From the NCBI GenBank assembly GCA_025024175.1, contig QCXZ01000138.1:51865092-51929091 (forward strand): DNA of 64,000 nt, given 5' to 3'. Source of the DNA: Rhyzopertha dominica. Its lineage: Eukaryota; Arthropoda; Insecta; Coleoptera; Bostrichidae. Below the pieces are notes generated by a model that was not told where the DNA came from, did no database searches, and saw nothing but the letters and a program-made list of their open reading frames with translations. Position numbers and translations under genes: made by a program. This document shows positions 57,880-64,000 of the stretch, piece after piece; positions within the stretch are counted from its first letter, which is position 1, and each line of letters starts with the position of its first letter.

Positions 57880-58230
57880 TAGGGGGAATCTCCACATCAG
57901 AAGCGGGATAAGCCGAAACAATCACGGGACCGTCGTCGATAAGGAAGAGTATATATGATTAGAGGCGTAGTCGTATAGATGTCTGCCGGTTCACGCACAA
58001 ACAACAAACAAACGTCTTTCTGAGGGGGGGAGGCACGGGCTTGATTTACAGCACCAATTCCTGTTTATTTCTCTCCTGTGTCGGGCGCTGCGGGCCCGAT
58101 TTTCTTATTTATCGATATTGATGGGAAACTGAACTTTGCACGACGACGTTTTAAAGAAATTAAACGAGGCGAAATCCCTCGGCTACGCAGATGCCGCGAA
58201 GGATTTGCTGCAATGCGTTGGAATGCAGGT
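57880..58230. promoter_or_regulatory. GC/CpG-rich island, candidate regulatory DNA
   Basis: GCGGGATAAGCCGAAACAAT near 57903, GGGACCGTCGTCGATAAGG near 57926, TGTCGGGCGCTGCGGGCCCG near 58079, AGATGCCGCGAAGGATTTG near 58189. No element match. Confidence 0.27.
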
Positions 58231-58334
58231 TGAAGCTTTGGGAAGCAGTGTTTTTTTCACAGTCGACTAATGAACAAACAACTAAATTACAGGTGATCAA
58301 GTTGTGAAGTATATATGCCACTCTGAACCGGAAC

Positions 58335-58398
58335 TAATGGTGCAGTAGTTAGCACACATAACTTGGAATCGAAAGGTTCCTGGTTCAAAAGAACATAA
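58335..58398 (+). tRNA. tRNA-like sequence, probable SINE head or tRNA relic
   Basis: TGGTGCAGTAGTTAGCACA (58337-58355) has the form of an RNA polymerase III A box with D-loop, and GGTTCCTGGTTCAAAAG about 25 bases later has the form of a B box (GGTTCRANNCC, last C's lost). The acceptor stem does not pair, so it is not a working tRNA. Such heads are typical of tRNA-derived SINEs; no body or tail could be defined. Confidence 0.4.
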
Positions 58399-59409
58399 AA
58401 CCGTATTTAGACAAATCTTTGGAAATAAATAAATCGTGTGAGCTTTGATTAGAAATAAAAAGTACTATCTGAAAACTGACATACCGTAAAAGAATAATGG
58501 TAGTAACGAGAGTAGATCACGTATGTTCACATTAACTTCTTTCATATCTTATCACCACGAACACTTATTTATGTAAAATTATCATTTTCAGGGTCAAAAT
58601 AAATACACTGGAGATCCTTCAGCAGCTACATCGAGGTCTGACACAAGCATCGAATATGGGGACTAAAAATCATCGCTATTAACGTCACCGCTGGGTAATA
58701 TGGTTGCCAGAGTAAATAGCAGCAGTTTGCTGAAGCCGTACATAACCGCTTCAATAGTCCCTAACCAAGCGGGGGAATCCGATATGAAGGAGCGGATAAC
58801 CGCAACATGTCAAACAAATTCACCTATCTCGCTCCTATTTCTGTCAGTGACGCTGTACAGACACCAAAAACGTTTAAATCGTTAACATATTTCATCATTC
58901 ACTGTGAATGAGTACTTCCTATTTAGAATAATTATTTACGAGTACTCATTGCAGTTTTTTGTTTTAGTTGCTTAACAAAATTGGTTTCTATAGGTATTTC
59001 CCTGGGAAGGTGCGGCTTGTAAGGGCTGCAGACTGCTTAATAATGATTCGTACAAATGTCAATGATATCTTGTAAATAGGTTTGGTCTCTTTATTCAAGT
59101 TTTCAGTTAATAACGATTGATCGAATTTAATTTTGCTCACTTTTCAGATATGATATGAAAGGATTAAAAACTTTAGACTTTAGTCACGACTTATGTCTTC
59201 CCAAGTTGAGAAAATTGTATTTTCTAGCAGCTAAGCTTAGTAAATACACTAAACAAATTATCACGAAATCATGATAGCTTCTCCAAGTCTCTGAATTACT
59301 TTTTATTAAACTCTACCCCCATTTTAGAAATTATGTACTAAGCTTCCTGGTTTCTCAAATATAGAGGATCGATTATGTATTCGTTACATCAACTTACCAA
59401 TAAAAAATT
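58399..59409. other. AT-rich stretch with nothing recognised
   Basis: A 61-codon plus frame at 58700-58885 is unsupported. Confidence 0.4.
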
Positions 59410-59718
59410 GTGAGCAAATGGGAATGGGCGAATGCATCTGTCAAATCTAAAGTTCGAGAATACAAAGCTAATGCTGTATCACAGGAAACAGCAAGTGTAA
59501 CTAGAGCAGGCAGAAAAACTTTGGCAGTTTCAAAGTACCACCACTTCTATTACTCTTCGAAGAACCCTGGGTGTGTAAAGGTATCTGAATTTTTTAACAG
59601 CTTTATGTGCAGTCACTTGCATCTTGCACATCAAAGAACAAAGCACATTATTTTGACCATACCAACTCAACGTGCTTATGGTGAAAGATTGCATATACTT
59701 GAGACTTCAGTGGATTGA
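59410..59718 (+). other. Unassigned 102-codon open frame
   Basis: The frame encodes a basic, Ser/His-rich peptide (KWEWANASVKSKVREYKANA near the start; HLHLAHQRTKHIILTIPTQR near residues 71-90). The start is a non-ATG codon and no membrane segment, signal peptide or known domain is visible. It lies about 230 bp upstream of the mariner-like transposase relic on the same strand, but is not needed for that family. Possibly chance. Confidence 0.15.
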
Positions 59719-59944
59719 ATATCCGTACAAACCTTTTTATGAGGACATCATTAATAACAGTACAAGAAAACAAAAAGTAGTCCAATGTATGTACTACTTT
59801 TTCTATATATACGAATAAAATTATGTCTAAAAATCCTAGATCTTTATTGTAGAAACAACCTAAGTTACTATATGTATTTCAGAAAGAACCTAAGTACCAA
59901 ATTTCAAAACCTGTTTTCAAGTATTTCTAATCCACCGTTTAAAC

Positions 59945-60995
59945 AAAGCTTGGTCTTTTCAATAGATAATCTCATTTTCCCATATTCTGATCGACACAAA
60001 ACGTCAAATATTTTTTGTTTCCTAAAAAGCTGCCCGTTTATACAGACAACGTTTTCCAAATAGAAGAGCTCCTGCCGATACAATTTTCAAGAGACTTGAA
60101 TTAACTTTAAGAACAAACTGGCCACCACTGAAAAAGTCAAGAGAAAAAACAGCAACAGGCCCTGACAATGAAGTTAGAGTATTGGAAATGATTGACGAAA
60201 ATCCTCATATTAGTCAAAGGGTAGTCTGAAGAGCAACCGGTATTTGTCTGTCTTCAGTACTCCGAATAATTAAAGGCAATCAATTTCATCCATCCATCCA
60301 TCACTTGCAATTGGTTCACGCCTTAAAGGGGACAGATTATCCTAAAAAATGGCTTTTTGTAACTGTTTTCTAGACCACCAAAATTTGAATNTGAGATTTT
60401 ATGACATTTTCNTCTCAGATGAAGCAAGATTTCCTTATNATGGTGGCTTTAACAAACATAGCATGCATTATTATGCGCAAGAAAATCCACGTTGGATTCG
60501 AGNAGGACATTTTCAAACTNTCTACTCGACGAATGTCTGGTGCGGAATATTGGGGAATCAAATTGTTGGGCCTTATTTTTTCGCGATAGTTTAAACGGCA
60601 ATACTTATCTAAATTTTTTAAGAAACATTTTAACGGTACTTCTCCAAAATGTAAATTTACAAGTAAGAGAAGATCTATGGTTCCAGCAAGATGGGGCACC
60701 TGCGCATTATCATAGAATAGTGCGAAATCATCTTGATTTGGTTTTGCCTAATCGATGGATAGGAAGAGGTTCAAGCCCGGACCTTACTCTTTTGGATTTT
60801 TTTCTGTGGGGAATGGTAAAAGAGTAAGTATACCAAACACCAATTGAAAGTGTAGAACATTTAGAAAGTAAAATATGTGATGCATGTAGATCCCTCACTC
60901 CACAAATGTTAATGCATGTTAAAAGATCGTTTTGGGCACGAATTCAAGCTTGTAAAAACAGCGGAGGGCGACATTTTGAGCAGTTATTACATTAA
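59945..60995 (+). pseudogene. Mariner-like transposase, frameshifted but with all three catalytic acids
   Basis: In shifting frames: RLYRQRFPNRRAPADTIFKR (60034-60093, N-terminal HTH), LEMIDENPHISQR then ATGICLSSVLRIIKGNQFHP (second HTH, 60181-60287), SDEARF (about 60414-60431, first Asp), NVWCGILGNQIVGPYF, DSLNGNTYLNFLRNILTVLL, WFQQDGAPAHYHRIVRNHL (about 60677-60735, second Asp), NRWIGRGSSPDLTLLDFFLW (60750-60810, third Asp), a stop at 60825, then IESVEHLESKICDACRSLTP and GGRHFEQLLH with the stop at 60995. Five ambiguous bases fall in 60390-60525. It belongs to the same family as 55.1 kb but is clearly divergent. An inverted-repeat-like end is at 61176-61191; no left end found. Confidence 0.88.
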
Positions 60996-61175
60996 TGTTA
61001 TTCAAAAATAAAATTTGTTTTACAATACCGAATTTACTTAAAGCAAGTGATTGAAATTTATGTTAAAATTTACGAATTTATACCGCTCTCTACGTTTTAT
61101 ATTTTTTAAGAAGAGGAACAATTACCAATGTTACCTTGGGTTGCATTTTTAATTTCGTCAGGGTCATTATCATTT

Positions 61176-61191
61176 GTGAAACATCCTGTAT
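61176..61191. repeat. Right terminal-repeat-like end of the 60-kb mariner-like element
   Basis: GTGAAACATCCTGTATA, the complement of TATACAGGATGTTTCAC, has the form of mariner-like ends and lies 181 bp after the transposase stop, a usual distance. The matching left end is not visible within 1 kb upstream. Confidence 0.5.
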
Positions 61192-61259
61192 AAAGTTTGT
61201 TATATTTTGGAGGGGAAAAGTTTTATTTACCACATTTTACGTGTTAGTGTTTATGTCCT

Positions 61260-61900
61260 TTCAGCACTGCAATTCGCAGCTAACGCCACCCCTGATTGTA
61301 TACCTACACAAAACCTCTAATTTACCCACTTCCTGTCTGACATTTGTTGACTTACGAAGCAGTCAGTACAACAAACCAGCATCTTTTTCTCCCCTCAGAT
61401 TTATTTTTATCGCCCCGCCCGGCGAGGGCGATCCCAGAAAAAAAAGCAGCTCCAAATCAAATTCATTACCGGGCAGAAGATTAAGATTTTCACCCCGCGT
61501 TTCCTCCCTGGACCAGCTGGTACCTGGCGCGCCCTTTAAATGACAAACGCGGGCGGCTTTTTAAGATTCCACCCCTCGCACACACGCTCACTCAGCCTGG
61601 CGCCCCGTTATTAGCGGAAAGAAGACGAAAAACAANGGAAGAGCGCGCGTTGATTGCCGCANTATGAGGACATGTCGGCGGGGGACAATGAGCGCGCTCT
61701 AACACCTACTAAAGGACCTGTTTAAAAAAAGCGACCGGGGGGGAGCGAGAGCGGCTTTTTAAGAACAACACTGGGCTAAGAGGGTGTTTGTTTTTTAACG
61801 AGATTCGTTCCGATCATCGCGCCGCGCTCCTTTTATAAACTGGAGATGTTTTTCTACAAAACGGATTTGGGGCCTCAATTTCGCTAAGCTCTATTTAATG
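61260..61900. promoter_or_regulatory. GC/CpG-rich island, candidate regulatory DNA
   Basis: The longest compact island: CGCCCCGCCCGGCGAGGGCG near 61412, GGTACCTGGCGCGCCC near 61519, GAGCGCGCGTTGATTGCCGC near 61641, GCGACCGGGGGGGAGCGAG near 61731, ATCGCGCCGCGCTCC near 61816. Two ambiguous bases. A 135-codon frame (61136-61543) begins in AT-rich DNA and enters it; no domain. Confidence 0.35.
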
Positions 61901-62267
61901 GAGGGGTTACACCGACAGATCCACTTGCATTTTTTTCTTAGCAGTGGTTGCGTCAGTCGATATTCCAGAGTTACTGCAAATATTTTATGTTTGTACGTGC
62001 ACATCTAGTACTTCTGAAAGGCAGAATGCAGTTTTTAAACAGGCCAAGTTACTCAATTATATCCATATGTTATACAAAATTAAAGAGCTTGGTGATCGTG
62101 TATTGAAATAATTGCTAACGATTTTGCAGATACGATTGAAATAAATGGTACAACATTAGCAAACGAAGCTACAGTACATTTAGACTCAACATAGACCTCC
62201 CGGAAAATGTATAGTGCTTCTGACGAGACCGAGACCGAGATTAAGGTACCTGAGACCCATACGAGAC
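61901..62267. other. No gene; GAGACC-rich stretch before the MITE
   Basis: GACGAGACCGAGACCGAGA near 62222 and GAGACCCATACGAGACC near 62252 form an imperfect GAGACC repeat that resumes on the other side of the MITE (CGAGACTGAACATACGAGAC). Confidence 0.5.
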
Positions 62268-62271
62268 CGAG

Positions 62272-62447
62272 GGCCCCGTTGCACAAAGCGTGGTTAACCA
62301 GACCCCCTCGTTAACACGCGGTCAAAGGGCTGTTGTCATGGAAACGGTTCTTTTTAAGCCTTCTTCATTGGTGCTGCCTATGGCAACGGCTGGTTAACCG
62401 CGTGTTAACCAGGGGGTCTGGTTAACCACGCTTTGTGCAACGGAGCC
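62272..62447. mobile_element. 176-bp fold-back MITE
   Basis: The left arm GGCCCCGTTGCACAAAGCGT (62272 onward, continuing GGTTAACCAGACCCCCTC) recurs inverted at 62394-62447 with only a few mismatches, giving arms of about 52 bp around a roughly 70-bp centre. Both sides abut CGAG (62268-62271 and 62448-62451), a candidate 4-bp target duplication. No coding capacity. The ends do not match any transposase-bearing element in this window. Confidence 0.85.
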
Positions 62448-62451
62448 CGAG

Positions 62452-63029
62452 ACTGAACATACGAGACTTCGAGAGTCTCGTTTTTTTACACAAATGTATG
62501 TATAAAAAGGTGGGATTAAATTGTTTACACCAGTGACGATAATTTAAAAACTTTACACCTTTAAATGTAAATAACACAATTATCATATTCATACCCATTA
62601 CTTTAGTTCACTAAATAGCACAATATAATTTAATTATTTACCTGATTATATTACTTATGTTATGGTTTTAATTCAAGTAGTAATAAAATAGTAAGTGGTA
62701 AAGATCTGCAGATTATATAATGAGTTTTTATCTGAAAGGTTTTACATGTTTACAGGAACAGTAAACTACTAGTCAAGTACAAGTACTAGGGCTATGGAAA
62801 AAGCAAATTTTCAGGAAGGGCTTAAAATCATTTGCAAGGATAAGAATCAGGCTGAAGTTTGTCATTTGTCACATCACTTACTTAACGTTTCTCATTTCAT
62901 AATTTATGAATTCTAATTTTACAATACCCCGACTTGCAAATGCAGCTTGCAAGATGTACTTTGAGGTTAGATTCCGTTTTTTTATCAACAATTTATATCA
63001 ACGAAAATTTTAATTCAACAAACGTTATA
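62452..63029. other. No feature recognised
   Basis: AT-rich; short hairpin CGAGACTTCGAGAGTCTCG near 62462 followed by a T run, possibly chance. Confidence 0.35.
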
Positions 63030-63139
63030 ATTTGCAGGACAGGCGATGCTTTCAGTTTAAAAACCTTTCATTTATATGTTTGATTTTGGCTAATTGTCAT
63101 AGCTTTCTTTTTTGTCTTATTTCTTTTGTAGCAAAATAC

Positions 63140-63666
63140 CCCAAAAAAATTGTATTACTATTATTAGAACGACGACTTTTGGAACCCCAAAGCGGCTTTA
63201 GAAAAGGCAGAAGCTTGCAGGATCAGGTCTTCGCCCTTCAGCAAATAATAAACAAGCTACATGCTTAGGGAAAATCAGCATGCATCGCCTTCATAGATCT
63301 AGAAAAAGCATTTGATCGAGCACCACGAACAAAAATATAAAAACGCTTATTGGATGGAGAAATAGTCTCAAAATTAACAGTGGCAATGAGAAGCGCGTAT
63401 AAAAGAAATGCCAGTTACGTCAGAACAAATAAAACTAAAATCTGTAGAATTTGAAATCAACGGTCTAAGAGAAGGTGTATTAAGTCCATTACTTTTTAAT
63501 GTATTGATGGATGATGTTATGAGGGAAATAAGGGGAAAAGTGTACATACTACAATTAGGATACAGACATCTTAAGATTCTAGAAATTAGTGAATATGCTT
63601 TTGCAGACAACGTAGTTATAATTGCTAAAAATGAAACGGATAAGGAAAAAAAAGAAGAAAAAAAGA
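63140..63666 (+). pseudogene. Endonuclease-RT element: RT core, active site FADN, running into the 272-bp repeat
   Basis: LLEPQSGFRKGRSLQDQVFA (63177-63236), IAFIDLEKAFDRAPRTKI (63280-63335; first catalytic Asp kept), AMRSAYKRNASYVRTNK (63385-63433), then one frame over GLREGVLSPLLFNVLMDDV and YAFADNVVIIAKNETD, where the box reads FADN: the second Asp is Asn. The reading continues KEEKKT and then enters the repeat unit at about 63667 without a boundary sequence. Stops near 63266 and 63340. It is the same general RT type as 11.1-11.9 kb, but the interruption point in the protein is roughly 60-100 residues further N-terminal. Confidence 0.82.
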
Positions 63667-64000
63667 CCTTAAAATTTTTGCACCTCCGATTCAGCTGAAT
63701 TCAAGTGTACTTACTGATTTGGACCTCCTGAATATTGGAAAGGTGTCAGTTGGTCGCTAACTACAACGGTTCGCTCGGAAAGTATCCTAAATCAGGCCGC
63801 CCGCAGTCCTAGCTCATTTTAGATAACATTTTTGTAATCTGCAGCTAAAAATACACCTGTATGTCGATTTTGAGCCAAATCTATTTTCTGTCGAAAATCA
63901 CAAAACATCCAAGGCTAAACCCCTTTGTTCTTTTTTGACCTTAAAATTTTTTCGTCTCCGATTCGGCTGAATACAAGTATACTTACTGATTTGGACCTCC
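63667..64000 (+). repeat. 272-bp tandem repeat (at least 1.2 units), cut by the window edge
   Basis: CCTTAAAATTTTT at 63667 recurs at 63939, a period of 272 bp, and the blocks CAGGCCGCCCG, CTAGCTCATTT and AATCTGCAGCT match the array at 11293-11724 read on its minus strand (roughly 80% by eye). It begins directly after the RT codons and continues beyond the right edge, so the array length is unknown. Confidence 0.88.

Noticed and set aside
57527..57958. 143-codon plus frame as a gene
   Set aside because: No authentic start, composition changes abruptly at the island boundary, and no motif.

Overview
This window looks like AT-rich intergenic or intronic DNA from an insect. A beetle is my best guess, based on the style of the mobile elements and on a palindromic satellite resembling those of darkling beetles, but the order is not proven. 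I could not recognise a single intact host protein-coding gene, rRNA operon or CRISPR array. Everything with protein homology that I can support derives from transposable elements, and nearly all of it is broken by stops, frameshifts or truncation.

Three layers can be separated. (1) An AT-rich background without recognisable content. (2) About sixteen short CpG- and GC-rich islands (roughly 150-780 bp), near 0.1, 3.0, 7.8, 10.6, 13.8, 20.8, 23.4, 27.1, 30.5, 33.9, 39.2, 41.6, 49.1, 51.7, 58.1 and 61.6 kb. Many carry AATTA/TTAATTAA homeodomain-type cores, none has a convincing reading frame, and none contains a recognisable element copy. They look like candidate conserved regulatory elements of a gene desert or very large intron. 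(3) Element debris between the islands.

Debris, left to right: a Jockey/CR1-like reverse transcriptase (RT) copy at 3.9-5.4 kb; small RT pieces at 8.2 and 10 kb; an endonuclease-RT copy interrupted by a 272-bp repeat at 11.1-11.9 kb; mariner relics at 12.1-12.6 and 14.5-14.8 kb; an endonuclease-domain relic at 15.3 kb; RT relics at 18.8-20.5 and 21.5-22.2 kb; a mariner-like helix-turn-helix (HTH) relic at 22.4 kb; an IS630-like relic at 25 kb; a PIF/Harbinger fragment at 26.3 kb; a CR1-like RT with YADD and a C-terminal Cys-rich domain at 27.5-29 kb; a mariner-like HTH at 29.8 kb; a 310-bp palindromic satellite at 34.5-35.9 kb; a non-LTR 3' end at 36.1-36.8 kb; a Penelope-like RT nested in a Tc1-like element at 37.8-38.9 kb; two IS630-like fragments at 40.1-41.2 kb; an RT copy at 42.4-43.7 kb; a 4.6-kb inverted-repeat composite at 43.8-48.4 kb holding a 5S-rRNA-like piece and an 87-bp tandem repeat; a tyrosine-recombinase relic at 50.3 kb; a DIRS-like RT relic at 52.4 kb; an end-to-end mariner-like transposon with about 290-bp inverted repeats at 54.54-56.77 kb; an uncharacterised element-associated frame at 57.2 kb; a second mariner-like transposase at 60 kb; a 176-bp fold-back MITE at 62.3 kb; and a second copy of the endonuclease-RT plus 272-bp repeat at the right edge.

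The structures most worth a second look are the 272-bp repeat found twice next to or inside the same kind of RT gene, the 310-bp satellite whose unit is itself a large palindrome, the transposase-less inverted-repeat composite at 43.8-48.4 kb, hammerhead-ribozyme-like motifs at 13.27 and 38.68 kb, and the regularly spaced GC islands.
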